Shown here: positions 21,551 through 34,901 of the stretch, in pieces
Numbering within the stretch: the stretch's first letter is position 1
How the letters are laid out: every line of letters starts with the position of its first letter
DNA from: Cylicocyclus nassatus
Lineage: Eukaryota; Nematoda; Chromadorea; Rhabditida; Strongylidae
Assembly: GCA_958299035.1 (NCBI GenBank)
Contig: CATQJL010000316.1
Span: forward strand, 15,222,347 to 15,286,346
Direction: 5' to 3'
DNA length: 64,000 nt
Translations under genes and position numbers: made by a program
The notes under the pieces: generated by a model
Database searches by the model: none
What the model saw: the letters and a program-made list of their open reading frames with translations, nothing else
What the model was told of the DNA's origin: nothing

Positions 21551-23900
21551 GAATGATGTGTGCAGTTACACAATGAGGTACCGAAACAGCGCCACTGTGG
21601 ACTTCCAGCAATCACCTTAACACATTCTTATGGATTCTACTCGTTTCTTAGAGTCTAGTACCAAATTTTCGACTCAAGAAAACCAGTAGTTCCTCATTTT
21701 CAGATCATCGATGTCAAACTTTGTTGTTTGGCGTTTGCTCATTTACATCATTAAGATTATTTCCTAATTAGTCTCAAGGAGAAAATCACTTTTTTTCTGG
21801 TGACGACACAAGGTCTTTGCACATCTGAAAATGCTTAGCCAAACACATGCTTCTTTAGTCGTGTGCCCTTTAGATTCATTCCAGTTGACTTGTAGCAAGG
21901 TTTGAAAAAAATCGGAAGAAGATTCTTCTTGAAGTTGTTTGAAAAATTACGTTTTTAGTGTTTGACGTCAATAATTTGGGAAGAAAATCTAGGGAAAATT
22001 ATAATTTTATGACAATTTTGTGAGCAAGAAAACAAAATAGAGGCAGTTTCTGTCATACTATCATCCAATTTGAATATTATACCAGTGATGTGTTTGATTT
22101 TCTTTCTTTCCGGCAACTGAAGTCCTTTTGTCTGATGTTTTTACTAGCAATTTTTGTTTTAAAGGCCCCCATCGAAAGTAATAATAGCCAATTCTCCTCA
22201 TTATTGTTCTCATTCGGTTTCACTTCATTACTCCATTTTAGAACTAGGCGAATAAACCTTTTACGTAGTCGTTGACTATATATTCTTTTACATTTTCTCA
22301 CTCGCTCGGTTCCTGTGGAAACAGTGAAGGTGGCAATTTGTGGAGGTGAAAAATGAATGCTATTTATGAGCTCTTTCTTTCCAAGGTCTGTGATTTTCGC
22401 GTTGTCAAGCGGAAATCTGGTCTAATTTCTTTTCGCTGAGAAAACATCTGTAATGCAAGAAAATTGGTGAAAAATGACACTTTTCCAGTCTTCTGTTTCG
22501 CGTACCTAATGCTATACCAATTGTCGTCTCAGACAGTTCCTGTAGTCTGTTGTTAGGTCTAGACTAGAAACGACATTTTGCACCAAGCTTCCGCTCAATA
22601 AACAATAGCCTCGTCAATTTGTGCAATTTCACGTAATCCGAGGACTTCTGTAGTTTTATTGTTTACCTACATTCATAAGAAGTTATTCCCCACATTCTGG
22701 AACATATATGAGATTTCAATTGCTTTATAAAAATGATATTCGTTGATTTTGCTTTATTTTGGTTGTAATTCTCCGCGGTAGAGGGGTAGAGGTCATGACC
22801 AAGGGTTCAGAAAAATTTTGCGAGAAATTCAGCCATTACAGTTTTTCTGACTGGGCTGTGATACCGTAATCCAGGTAATAGCTCTTTCTGTATAGAATCA
22901 AAACCTAACCTCGAACAAATTAACGCTAAATCAATATTGAACATAAACTTACAATTTATTTGCACTAAAGCGACAAAAGAGGAACCCCTCCCCCTTCCCC
23001 CCCCCCCCCTCTAAGTACTCCAAGTCGAAGCTCCACGGACATGCCCTTGCTGATAATGTCCTAGTATTTATTGAGACAAGGTCACAATATTAGTGTGGCC
23101 CTCATCCTAATTGTTTTTACCATGGCTATTTGACCATATATAAAAGCGCAGACGTTATGGGGACCGGAAGCCGCGCGAGAACAAACGAGGGCAAAAATAA
23201 GTTGTTAATGGGCCATGGACATGAGGACATTGTAGTAAAATATGGCTGCATTTTGGAGGAGCAAGGCAAAAAATGCGTAAAACTTGTCAAAAAGCAAGGT
23301 TCTTTTGGGGGAGTTAGAAGGAGGTTTTGGTTCCTGTTTTCTAGTCTGAGTGATTGTTGTCAGTAACATTCGAACACTTGTTGCAAATGTCAGCACTCAT
23401 ATTTCTGTTTTTCAAGGAACACGGGTTCTGGTTTTAGCTGTGCAAAAATTGACACACATTACTCTATAAAGCATAGCAGCATAAATCTTCGTGTAAAACT
23501 TGAAAACCGAAAAACCTCAACAATTTCTTGTACCATACATTTTAACACCTTTCTTCGCCTCTAATAATTATCAGTTTTTAAGCTTCTTCCCTAAAAAAAG
23601 AAAAATTTACGGCGGGCTTCGAACAATTCTTCTATAGGAAATTCTTATTTTTTCCCACAGCATTCCTCCCACTTTCGACAATGTAGGGTAATGGTTCAAT
23701 AACTTCCTTTTCTAAGCTGCTGATGTCTTCGGCTAGACTTATTTCACATTTGGTATTCAGCCAGAAACAGCTGACTACATAGTGTGGCGAGAGAAACTTG
23801 ATTAGTAGTTTTTTTTTCTTGCATACATAAATAATCATATGTTTGCATGTCTGCATGGATGCATGAACTTATGTAGTCGCATGTGGTTTCAAAGGGAGAC
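21551..23900. other. Gene-free AT-rich interval
   Basis: No frame has recognisable content. A poly-C tract with CCCCTCCCCC surroundings lies at about 22986-23010. No inverted repeats of note. Confidence 0.45.
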
Positions 23901-25326
23901 GGCCCTTCTGAACCCACAGTGCGCTACAGTAATTCAATATCTGGGGCGCGAGCGCTCGCGCTGCGTTTGACGCGGACGAGTCGTTTCCTAATTTCGAAAG
24001 TTGCTCTCCTTCGACTGAGTAACATACAACTTGGACACATCGAGCTTATCTTGCGGACTTTGCTATTATTCGCTGTTGCCCCCCTAGTTCTGCTACTTGC
24101 TGCCCTAGTTCTGCTATCTGCTGCCTTTAGCTGTAATACTAGTTCGAAATCGAATACTTTTATAAAGGTAAGTTGTATTTTATAGCCAGAGGAGCACTTT
24201 AGTGAATTCTATCTTGATCTTGTTCGTCTTTTCATCATTGAAAAACGGCTTGACGTTCATAGTAGGTACTTTCGGATTGTTTTAACATAAATTAGCATAA
24301 TTCTCCTCTTTCATCCTCTAAAATGAGCAAAGAATCTGGTCTTGGACAGTTGTTGGGGCCTTTCAAAAGTATTACCTCTTTAGCAATTACTGTTTTTTTC
24401 ATTTCTTAGCTTTTTTGTTTTATAGTCATTAGGTTCTAATTTAAAATGATAAGTATTGAAAATTGTCATCATGAAATGAAGTTCTCTCCCTTGTGCACTA
24501 GACTGCAAACCCGTTCTTTTGCTAAAGTGCTCAGCTGATCAGAAACAGTCCGACTGTCAAAGAACTGTCTGTTATAAAGTTCTTGTCAACATACGAAGAT
24601 CTAGGCCTTTACACAGGTTGTCATGAATTTTTGAAACCATGAACCCTGTTTAGAGTGCTAGACAATCTCGTTTTGGAGAATGCGTTTATAGTCATTGTTT
24701 TTATGCATAAGACAAAAAATATTGCAGGGTTTTTTGTCTGGAATCTGCGAGTTTGCACAGACGCAAGGTCTGTATCTCAATGAGCTTCTTAACATGATCT
24801 CGGTGGGGTCGAAAGCACTCTTTCTCGCCATTCTTTTAGTTAAACTGGCATTCCTACATTATAGCAGAGTATTCAGTTCTTGCAGTTTACGAGTAGGTAT
24901 AAACAGAACAGCATGTGAGTTTTCGAGGTGTAAAATGGGAAAACGGCAGGATTTGCAAAAAGAGGGTTCGCGGATGTTGAAAACATAGTCATTTTGTCAA
25001 TGATTTCCAAATCCTCATACAATCACTGGAATAGCAGATTAACCCAAATGCTAGCTGCCAGCTACCATTTATCGGAAATTTTCGTGGTTAATGAAACTTT
25101 CCTGAAGTTTGTCTGCTCTTAGTGTACGCCGCGGTCTTCTTGTGGCGTCTTTCGTGGGTGTATGAGTGTAAGTGCACGCGGTACGCTGACGACGAAACTC
25201 GTCCGAAACTGCGACGCGACTGGACAGGTCAACTGCTCGCTTTGGCGCGGCAACCAATCACAGCGTGACCTTTGCGGCGGGCTGACCTATCACTATCATC
25301 GCGATTAGAGCGGGTTCAGAAGGGCC
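23901..25326. mobile_element. Possible non-autonomous element bounded by 15-bp inverted repeats
   Basis: GGCCCTTCTGAACCC at 23901-23915 recurs in perfect complement at 25312-25326. Next to both ends the DNA is unusually GC-rich for this window (GGGGCGCGAGCGCTCGCG near 23942; CGCCGCGGTC and GGCGGGCTGACC on the right). Short frames inside (23883-24185 plus, 25069-25257 minus) fall in these GC-rich ends and look non-genic. I see no clear target duplication, so the call is tentative. Confidence 0.4.
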
Positions 25327-25896
25327 TACACCCGTTTCAAACGTTAGTAAGGTGACCTGGGCGGGGTAGGAATCTCGGAAAAATCAATAATCAGAAGATT
25401 AACGAAGTCCATACTCGAAGAAAAAACAGGTGAAAAGCAAGCCTTGACAATTTCTGATTTTATAAACTGTAGCCATCCAAAGTTTGCGTCTAACAAATCA
25501 GACTTCTACTTCCAAAACCTTTCTGAAATTTCATAAAACTAAATCTGCAAACGCAAAAGGAAATGCAATAAAATTCTCACATTTCGTCCTATATTCAACG
25601 AATTCAATCGTATATCACACTATATGCTCCAATAAAACGCACGCGAGAGATTGATTGCGATTTTCGCATCTCTTTTATGTGAAAATTCCACTAGAATGTT
25701 ATGTGCGTTTCATCGCTAGAATTCCATACTCTGGCAGATGTTTGCGGATGCGCTCTATATATACTCATAATTCTGCAAATTTTCGTGAAGGTGCAAAGAG
25801 CAAAAGGATTGGCATGCATTTAAGTGCTTTAATCCACAATCACACTTCTTATCGCATCCATATTACCGTATTTCGCATCCTTTATAGTAAGTAGAA

Positions 25897-26154
25897 TCAT
25901 GTGATATTCTTAACTAAACAAAACTCTGAACGTCTTTGAACGCTCCCAAGCTCTGGGCAGCGCTGAGCTAAAAGTGTTCCATAATTTTTGGAGAAGATTT
26001 GCTGAAGCAATCGTTGTTCTTGGAGTGTGAGATTTATACCATATTCTTCAAGCAATTTATAGTAAACCTTGGTTGGTTTTTCTTCTCCGAGTATGTGGCG
26101 GATGTCATTTGTCGAAGTCTGCTGTATAATCTTCCATAACGGCGACAGCATCAT
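25897..26154 (-). CDS. Candidate small coding frame, unknown
   Basis: The minus strand reads ATG ATG at 26154 followed by about 85 residues of helical, protein-like composition (NDIRHILGEEKPTKVYYKLL, NLTLQEQRLLQQIFSKN, ending near CPELGSVQRRSEF). Upstream there is no clear acceptor, but a poly-purine leader. No domain recognised. It may be an exon of the gene represented by 27814-27972 on the same strand. Chance cannot be excluded. Confidence 0.35.
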   Translation of the reverse strand: MMLSPLWKIIQQTSTNDIRHILGEEKPTKVYYKLLEEYGINLTLQEQRLLQQIFSKNYGTLLAQRCPELGSVQRRSEFCLVKNIT

Positions 26155-27813
26155 TTTTTACTTCTTTTTTTTCCCTTTACCTAACCTAACCAACATGGAT
26201 TCAATAAAACTTTCTGTAAATGCAGTCGCTTAAACAGAAAGAAGCTGTAAAAATAGCTAAAAATAGCCAATAATAGGTTTTTACTCATTTCCTAATGGAT
26301 TCATAGGTGTGCATAAGCAGGTATTATCAAAAACAACTTATGACATTTGTTGCGAAGGATGTGTGACGAAGCTGCTGAGGAAGTTGCGCAGATTATGAAA
26401 AATTGTAAAAGAATACAATACAATTGTGCTTTCGATATTTTTTGGCTTCTACCTCACTCTTATCTATCATGTTTTGCTAATATACAATTTTATGCTGGAA
26501 AATCGAGGTGTCACAATACAAATTCACATCCACAAAATAATTCTTTTCGATCAGATCTTTATCTTGCATCTACGTGGCTTCACTTCTTTTTTTCTTTACC
26601 CTCACCCTCATTCTTTGCGTAAGCCTTCCAACTTGACGAATTTTTTAGCAATCTCAGCAATCACCTCAGTTCCGTTTTGTGAGCCTTTTAACTTCCTGTA
26701 TTTTTTCTACAATCTCAGCAATCAGGGGCTTTTACCTAGCGTGCCCAAGTGACGTCTTATGACCTCAGTTATGAATCAGTCATACATCCTATGCTATCAA
26801 ATATTCACTACGAGACCAGACCTACATACTTGATTGCTCCGTATCCCCCTCCCCTCTCTTCTTAAACCTAGAGTAACGACTCCACTTGTTCCAATGTTTC
26901 CGAACTGCCCCAAGTTAGGTAATAAATCAACGCAAATACTAGACATTGTCTTCGAGAGCGGCACGAGGTTGTACTTGCGCTTTTAACGATACCCGAAAGG
27001 GTACCAAATTTAGTTGTATTAGTTGAGAAAGCTAGTTCATTGGAGGTACAAGCTCATCAAGGGCGGAGCTATGAAAACTCAATTGCGCTTCATCTCCGCC
27101 CTCACCCATGGGGATGCGAAAGCAAGGGTCTTATCGCACACGGATGGCAGCCGTTCACTTTCCATTTACAGTCGTTTGATAAGATCTATGCTTCATTATC
27201 CTTAACCATTTATTCATGCATTGAAGGGGTAGAGGGGTATAGAAAGGCTGTGAGAGTGCAGCAGATTTTAGCAAAAAAAAAACAAGCAACGTCACAGTTT
27301 TAGATTGTCAATGTTTGAAGAATCAGGTATTGCGAATTCAATTTGAATTTATTTGGATTCGAAATGATTGGTTCATCTACAATCCATCATTGATTTATAA
27401 TATCTCTACAACGTAATTTCCAAAATCTTAATACCACTTCTATAGGAAGTGACGATGAAATCGAAGTCGCTATATGAAAATCATAGGTAGGGGGTAAGAC
27501 AAGAGTATATCGTGAAGAGTTTTTATCCTTTCGAAACCGAGCGTATATTTCCCCTTCCCGTCCATTTCTTCCCCAACTGACATCAAACATCTTCCCATCC
27601 CTTCTGCCTGATTAATCCCCTTTTTCTTTTTTCAGTTTTTTCGCAGTTTCCAACAAAATGTTGTTGATATCGTGCCCCTAATCCTCTAGCTTTGTTATTG
27701 CCTTGGCTTTCTCACGAGTAACCGTCTCGAGTATGCTTAGACTATTTTACCCTGTGTAATTAGAAATAACAACAGGAGACGCGATTTGCGGATAACGGGG
27801 GTGGGTAACTTAC

Positions 27814-27972
27814 TTGTTGGAGAATTTGCCCTTTGGTCATTTCTGTTCAGTGAAGCAGTAACTTCAAGCTGTAGCACGGCTAGCCGCAAATCTTTGTTCG
27901 GATCTTCTTCCCTCAAGACTAAAACTGCATTTAACTGCTCATACTGTCTCAGGGGAGCATTGCAGGAAATGA
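27814..27972 (-). CDS. Internal exon of an unidentified minus-strand gene
   Basis: Bounded on the minus strand by an acceptor (TCTGGTCAATAG, exon start 27972) and a strong donor (ACAA|GTAAGT, exon end 27814), it keeps an open frame of 53 residues including APLRQYEQLNAVLVL, REEDPNKDLRLAVLQLEV and TASLNRNDQ. Composition is strongly protein-like. Neighbouring exons are not resolved. Coding-looking patches further down the strand near 27660-27740 (VTREKAKAITKLED before a stop) may be the 3' end, but the phases do not join cleanly. Confidence 0.5.
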
Positions 27973-28249
27973 CTATTGACCAGATAAAAGCGTTTGACAG
28001 CAGACAAGTTATAGAGCTCATCTCATTCCTTTGTTTTTTGCATTTATCTTCAATTCAAATCAAAACGTCATTTTCAAATCCCAGACTTTGTCATCATTTT
28101 TTATTGAATCCGTTTGTACAAGACTCATTGACCATTTAAGCTTTTTCACTTCAGGTGTTATCTTTCATTTTCAGCATTTGCTCTGCATTTCGGAAAAACG
28201 GCACAGTGCTAATTTGTTGCTGAAAATACTCTGCAATTTACATTAGCAT

Positions 28250-29980
28250 TGTTATCTATACAAGACTGCTGGAGCCTAGAAGGAAGCTTGCTAAATTAAC
28301 GAGCTGCTAGGCAGGTTTCCTTTGTAAAAGGATTCAAAAACGCCTGATAAATCGCGGATTTTGAGTTTTGCAGAAAATTATGCTCATTGCATTATTACTC
28401 GCTCATTACTCGCACATTACTCGCTTACTCATTTCGCTGTAATCTGTTGCTTCCCCGATTATAAAATTATTTAGTAGCTTGAATTGAACCAAAAAGTGTT
28501 CGTAAATGGCATATTATGCGTCACATCCTCGCCATTTGCTCTGACAGGCTTCTCTAGTGATTACTCTTAGAAACGATCAAGCATCACTAGGCTGTTTTTA
28601 ACACTCAGTTTATGGAAAAGCTGAAGTCTCATTAACCCTACATCATGCGCGGAGATGCCTAATTCAAGAAAAAAAATGGGTGTGGTCAAGTTTTTCATTC
28701 TTTTTGTGGCAAATGTTTCATTGTGAGTTGCCCCCTTTTTAGAAGGTTTACTTTTTGCTCAAACGTCTTTTCTTCTTCTCTGTTTGTCCCTTCGTGTTGG
28801 ATGAGTTGACGACTCACTGTCATTCATTGATAAGCATAAACAACGAGCATGCAAGCTACTATTCCGAGTTTGTGGAAGCAGAATAGCAATTGTTGACAAC
28901 TTTCCAACTGGAATTATAAATGCCCAAAGGCATGCCATGGAAACGCAAATATTTACTGCATGCTTGATGAACTACACTTCCACACATTTCAAACAATAGA
29001 GCCTCTATGACTTTCCACTTTAATGATTATAATCATCTTTACAATCATCATCCAATTATCCGAGTAGCTCATCTCTAAGATTCACTGGACCAGACTTCTG
29101 CTGTAACACGTGATGTTCATCGAGCGGATTAGCCATCAAATTACTAGCGAACCTCTTTTGCTGTTGTAATCGTAGGTATCTACAATAGTACGCTAATCTC
29201 ATGTCTAAGAAAAAACTGTTGTGTCACATTTCATGCCATCCAGCAGCAACCTTCACGATTAACATTGGGTTTTTCGCGTTTTTTTTTGCCGGGATTTATT
29301 GAGTGTTGCCCCATGAGCAAGGAAGAAACAGAATGAATTGGAGTTTATATTTCTACCCAAACTCTGCTCTATCTAAACTCACACAAGAAAAAAGATACAA
29401 ATGACATCGAACCTTTGCTTATAGATCCCTCAATTTTATTCCTGAGAGCACTTCCTCATGCAAACTTACTTCTATACAAGGCAACCGCCATTGCAGCCTA
29501 ATTATAGCTTAGACAATTCTGTAAGATGATATATTCTGTAAAATGATATATTTTCTACCAAAATGTCAGCTATCCACATTTTGCCACAAATTGCATAGTG
29601 CTATGGTTTTCGCCAATATTTGCAGAATTGCATTCGCATCTTCACGCTTTTGTCTTCCGCCAAATAAAGCGTGGATGCAAATGTGCCAATAGAAGTGTGC
29701 TATTTAATTAGAATGTGATCGATAAAGCAAGACTTTGTTGACTTTAGTCTACCTATAATGTTGATCTTGTGAAGCATTTATACATTTGGTCATCGAGTAT
29801 CCGTGTGCGTTTTTGTTTTGTAGATTGTTCCAGCTTCTATCTGAGCATACGTTATCCATCATATGCTTACACCTTTTCATAATTTTATTAGTAAAATCGC
29901 TGATTTTATAACTTCCATAATTTTCGTTTACGTATCCGACACGTTATTTTTTGATATATTATCTTCTTTGGTATTAGCAT
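28250..29980. other. Intergenic region upstream of the GPCR
   Basis: No coding exon is supported. The interval is AT-rich with short homopolymers. It would contain the promoter of the receptor at 29992, but I recognise no specific element. Confidence 0.4.
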
Positions 29981-29987
29981 TTTCCAG
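29981..29987 (+). promoter_or_regulatory. Probable spliced-leader acceptor of the GPCR mRNA
   Basis: TTTCCAG directly precedes AACC and the ATG at 29992. Nematode genes often receive a spliced leader a few bases before the start codon. No donor pairs with it upstream in a coding frame, which favours trans-splicing. Confidence 0.5.
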
Positions 29988-29991
29988 AACC

Positions 29992-32900
29992 ATGGACTGG
30001 TTAGAAGCAGCATTAGACGAGTACAGTCGCTCGATTCATCCACCGCTTGTGTTGATACTCTGCATTTCGGGATCTCTTGGTCATCTTCTTTCTATCGCCA
30101 CCCTGTCTTCGATGATGAATCCAACAAATGCATTCCTCATCAGTATGTCATGGTAAGTAAGCATTTCGAAAAATTCATTTCCTTGTCCGCATCATTACTA
30201 CTAAGGTTTTAATTTCATTCTCGGTAGCAATCGGCCTCTCCACGTTTATGAGAACACTCTTTGTTCTTAGCTCTTTAATTGTAGTGATCGTGGGAATAAT
30301 GTCTTGCAATGGGACACTCAGCGACACTTGAGACTCCTTTCTAGGAACCATTGAGAACTATCATGTTACTACAATGCATTTGCTTAGAGATGCTCCAATA
30401 TCTTACGGAGCTTATGCAAATCGCTGCAGGCAAAATATAGTTTATTCATTCCGAAAAACGTACCCATATTTGCTGTTAATTTTCCTTTCCCAAGATTTTA
30501 AATTAATAGTGAAGGGATCGGAGGAAGGGGGAAGGGAGAAGGCTACTGCAGCACTAGAATCTTGTGGTGCAACTACAAAATATGGGTCCACAACTACAAA
30601 TGTAGCGGATGCAACCATACTCCCGTTGCTGCAACTAGAAAATACCGTATGCAACAGATATTATTGTAGTAGATGCAACTATAATTATTTTGCAGCGCCT
30701 TGTTGCCCCTATTTATGTTGCAGCAACAGCAATAAGTGTTGTATGAATAACAACAATAATGCAATAGCTTTGCAACTTGATTCTGCTAAGACTCAAAAAA
30801 CATTATGTAGGATGCAACTGCAAATATGCTCCACTCGGAAATGCAACTTTAGTGCAACAGCATTCTGTTGAAGGCAGTGTGCACCCAAAATTTCGCCTTC
30901 GATGTTTTTGTCGTTCTAGGCTTTTCCGTGCCCCTGATTACAGTTATAACATTGAAATCCTCCAAAAGTCCCAAAAGACCCCGATTCTCGGGGACCCTCT
31001 CAGAGAGAGGATGAGTTTCGAATTGCTCGACCCCGTCGGCATGCCAGTGAGGAGCACCTGCAACTGCATGACAGCCTGCAGTTCCAACTGAAACTGCAGC
31101 GTATGCTGTCGTGGATTCGTCGTCCGAAGGAGGTAGAGTGAAAGAAAAGGGGCGGGATGAAATAAAAATCAGGCAAATTTTTTCCGCTCAGAAGCAACAT
31201 TGGGAGACCAAACCAACGCAGTTGGTCTTCTTCTGAGCCCTAGATATATACCGTGTAAATAATTGGGTAACTTAGATTTTGAATGTACGCTGCCTTTAAG
31301 CGCGGTCGAAAACGTTAATTTTTTATCATAATGCTTGCGACTCTTATTGTAATCACAAACATATGCGATAACAAGTAATTTCCTGATGATGGGCAGCTTG
31401 AGGGGAGCCTACTGTATGACATCAGCACCCAAAGCCTGAAGCAGAAATAATAGGGTTTAAACTGAATTACAGAGCTCTGCATTTTTTTTGCAAGCTTCTC
31501 TCAAAATTAGTCTTCTCTTTGCAAACTTCTTTCGTGGAAACACTCACGTAGTTTAGAATTTGCAGCTGCACAAAACTCTTCCGTTGTTGAAAGTTTGCTG
31601 ATTTGCGGGGTAGTTAGACCGCATGCTAAGAACGTCAGAAATTGCATTACCCAACTTTTCTACTGCATTACAGCTGATTATATTTGGGAAAATTCTGTTT
31701 TTTCTACTGCAGCATTTGCCTCTCCTAAAGCATTTCGTAAAATGGTAGTCAGAAGAGGATGTCCCACAAAGCCGCCAATAATTTGATGTTGAAAAACAGT
31801 AGCTCAACTGTTTGCTTTTTTTCCAAACGTTATTCTCTCATGAAGATGTTCGAAGGAAGGTCATTACTTATCTAGGAAGGGTATATAAACTCATAGTACT
31901 AGTTGGTTCAGATTTTGCTGCAATTTTGTTTATTTGTGGTTTTGGCGGCTCTTGTAGAAGTAACGACGCTCAAGTAATCTTTTCTCTCGTTTCTCTACAA
32001 TCTGCACTTACTTATTTGTCAGAACTGACCATCACGGAGCTCATGACTACCCCTTCCCAAGAACAATGTTGGGCAAAATGAAGATAAGAAGAAGCTAGGA
32101 CTTTTTAAAGAACTTTCGTTAATACAACCTAATATATCTCCTGAGTAGGTCGGCGAATTACAAGATCGGCTCAAGGTCCTCAGACTGTTGTTACGTCTGA
32201 CTCTGAACGGTTCCCTTGAGACTACTAAATACGCATGAGTTCCGGCAAAGAAAGCGCTGACGACGACCACATAAATATGAAGTGCTTCAGAAGCGTAGGA
32301 CATTGATCGAAAATCAAAGTATTGAAAGTTTTATGTGTATGAGATCTCAGTAGAAAATTATCTGTTTGGATGTATTGGTTATCACCTGCTGAATAACAAA
32401 AAATTGCTATGTCATGTCAGATTTCAGTTGATAGAGTAAACTCAGTGGCGATTCTCCCCAATAAATCCATCAAGGATTTGAAGTCAAAATTTTTCAGCTC
32501 ACAACTCGCCTTATGTGCCAATTTTCTCTACTCGACGTTCTTCAAATGGGCATCGGACGAACTGTGCTCACCATTTTTCTTCTCTTATTATATGGCGAAG
32601 ACTATGCATATCTCGGTAACACTCTCAGTCCTCGTCCATATGGCCGGAGTAAGTCTTCGAAAAGTAGCCCAAAGCATAAGAAAGGATCAAAAATTCAGTA
32701 AAAATTATTTTAGGTTTTCCACGTTGTTGCACTTTCAATAATTCGATATTATTCTCTGGCTAAGCTAGCAGCTGTTAATTCTTCACAACCATGGTTCACT
32801 TATAAGGTAAGAAAACATGCTGTTAATAGTATTACGAAAGTTATTTGAATGAGTTTGCAGCTAGCGTATTAAAGCTTTTTGCTGTCTTCATTTCCTTTCT

Positions 32901-34901
32901 TTTTCAGAAATGTCGCGTGTCTTTGACGATAATTTACGTAAGCGTAGCGATCATATGTATTCCTTTGCACTTCACATCGGAAGTAGTGATGGTAAGTGAC
33001 ATTTTCTTTCTTCTTCAATTTTTTTCAATTTTTTGCTATCCAGGTGCAAGAAAACGAGGGTTGCGCAGCACGATATCCACATCTCCGGAACGCAACAAGT
33101 TATCAGCTTCAATTTTCTTCTTTTCCTTACCTTCATACCTTTAACTTTTGGCTTTTCAATTTATGCTCCAAAATCATACCATCGGTAGGTATCCGTAAGC
33201 CTTTTGCTAGCCTACATATCTTAAAAATGATATTTACAGATTACGCTGTGCCTCATGACATTGCTGATTTTGGATCAATTGAAACGTATCCGCCTGTTAA
33301 GTGCACGATTTACCAGTGTCGAAAGAGACAAACAATATCAAAGGACTACGAATATGATTTTGGTGAGTATCATTATTTGCTGAGATTCTTTTTGTTTTTG
33401 CTGCTGAAACAAAAACTAGGCTCTCAGTCACTCAAATACACAATGTGGCAAAGAATCTGGGAAGAAAAGCCAAATAGAAGCCTAAACAAATCCTCAGGCA
33501 ATGCATTCACGAACACTAACAAAACGTCAAAGGATTCTCACACGAAAAGCTTTCAACAGCAAACAAGGTTGCCGGAGGGGGACAATATTTTTGGAGTAAA
33601 GGATGAAGAACACGTGCTAGCAGATCAAACAAAGAGTAAACATAGGCGGAATTCCTTTTTAGCTACAGCTTAGGAATACAGAAAGCTTCAATGCTTTTGT
33701 TCACTGATCCTTGATCCTTGTAGAAGCCTCTTGATTATTTTAAGCCCTTGATTTATTAGCCGTCTTAGAGGATTAAACACTAATTATCAAAGAAGTACTG
33801 TCTCAGCGTACTTTCAAACTTGAAAAATAGATTTTTGAAGAACAACCTAAGGGGGCTCGAAATTTTTTGAGGTGATTCGAGGAAAATTAAGTGAACCGAT
33901 GACGTTGTATCTGTAACACGAAATTTTACTCATAAAGTACTAATACCTTCATTCTGAGTCTCGTTACATTGGTACTTTATCTGATACACTTCTTTTTTCG
34001 ATTCTGATGCTTATGTTACTCATTTTTCGCACTTAAGACTAAACTGCACTTAAGCATTAAGCAACAACTTTTTTGTGCTACAATATAGAAAATGTAGTTC
34101 ATAAAACTTTCATCTGCAAATCTTTTCTTGAGCAAAACTTCCGTGTTCTATATTTCGTGGCAAAGAAGCATCAAAGCATTTTCAAGGATTTCAAATGGAG
34201 CTTCAGTTTTTCATTTTTTCAGTTTTATGTGAAGGAGCACAATATGAGTTACAAAGTTTACGAGTAGTCTATAAAGCTCAAGTCATAAAATATAGCTATG
34301 AATATAATTTTAAAAAAGTTAAAGCATATTATTGGTGGAATGTCTAAGTCTAGAATCAAGTGATTTTTCTGTTTCAGATCATCATGTTCATATTTATCAT
34401 CGTCGAATTTCCACAAGGTATACTTGCGGTTCTATCAACGGTGACGGAATTACAGCTCTTAGTGGCATTAGGTATGATATCTCGATTTGTAGGTTACCAG
34501 TCGTGAAAAAATTTGCACTGTTTATTACAACTTTTTTGAATTTTATGGCCATTCCACTCGTTATCTTAGTCAGGGATCCGCAGAGAGTACTCACATTTTC
34601 ATTCAGGCGACATTACCGAGATGATTACCTTGCTAACATCATGTATTATATTTGCCTTATTCTGCTTGATGAATGGAGCAATACGATCAGCGTTAATGGA
34701 ATCGCCATGTCTCCGATGGCTGGGACATTATACCCAAAGTACCCTTGAGAAAGGGTAAGATAACAATATTTCCTCCTTAACAACAAATACCTCATTGCTG
34801 ATTTTAGGATTAGACGAGGAAGGGCAAGTGACAAATTACTTGACTATTCGCTCACCAACAAAACTACTATTGACACTTCCAAGAATTATGCTGTTCTGTA
34901 A
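29992..34901 (+). CDS. 7TM class A GPCR, Srw/DMSR-type peptide receptor, 9 exons
   Basis: Exons: 29992-30152, 32498-32648, 32714-32806, 32908-32991, 33044-33184, 33240-33362, 34378-34471, 34607-34754, 34808-34901. The sum is 1089 bases, giving 362 residues; all junctions are GT-AG and in phase. TM1 (PPLVLILCISGSLGHLLSI) and loop MMNPTNAFLISMSC lead into TM2. TM3 follows the disulfide Cys (SDELC) and ends in IIRYYSLAKL, a DRY-like position. TM4 is KCRVSLTIIYVSVAIICIP. ICL3 to TM6 reads TTNMILIIMFIFIIVEFP, the EFP pattern typical of nematode Srw/FMRFamide-like receptors. TM7 ends LMNGAIRSALM. The tail ends TSKNYAVL. An N-glycosylation site (NAT) lies in ECL2. A TTTTCCAG acceptor four bases before the ATG suggests trans-splicing. 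An in-frame upstream ATG (29863) lies before that acceptor and was not used. Likely role: neuropeptide or chemosensory receptor in the plasma membrane; ligand unknown. Confidence 0.88.
30560..30880. repeat. Degenerate GCAACT-rich low-complexity tract
   Basis: GCAACT or a close variant recurs more than ten times (for example 30572, 30630, 30676, 30769, 30811, 30843), often as ATGCAACTA or GTTGCA. The tract lies in the 2.3-kb first intron of the GPCR. The longest plus-strand frame here (165 codons from 30374) is a by-product of this bias. Confidence 0.65.

Noticed and set aside
29863..29991. Upstream in-frame ATG of the GPCR at 29863
   Set aside because: It would add a hydrophobic segment before TM1 and lies upstream of a good TTTCCAG acceptor that directly precedes the ATG at 29992.
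30374..30871. 165-codon plus-strand frame
   Set aside because: Lies inside the first GPCR intron and consists largely of a degenerate GCAACT repeat; there is no protein-like pattern.
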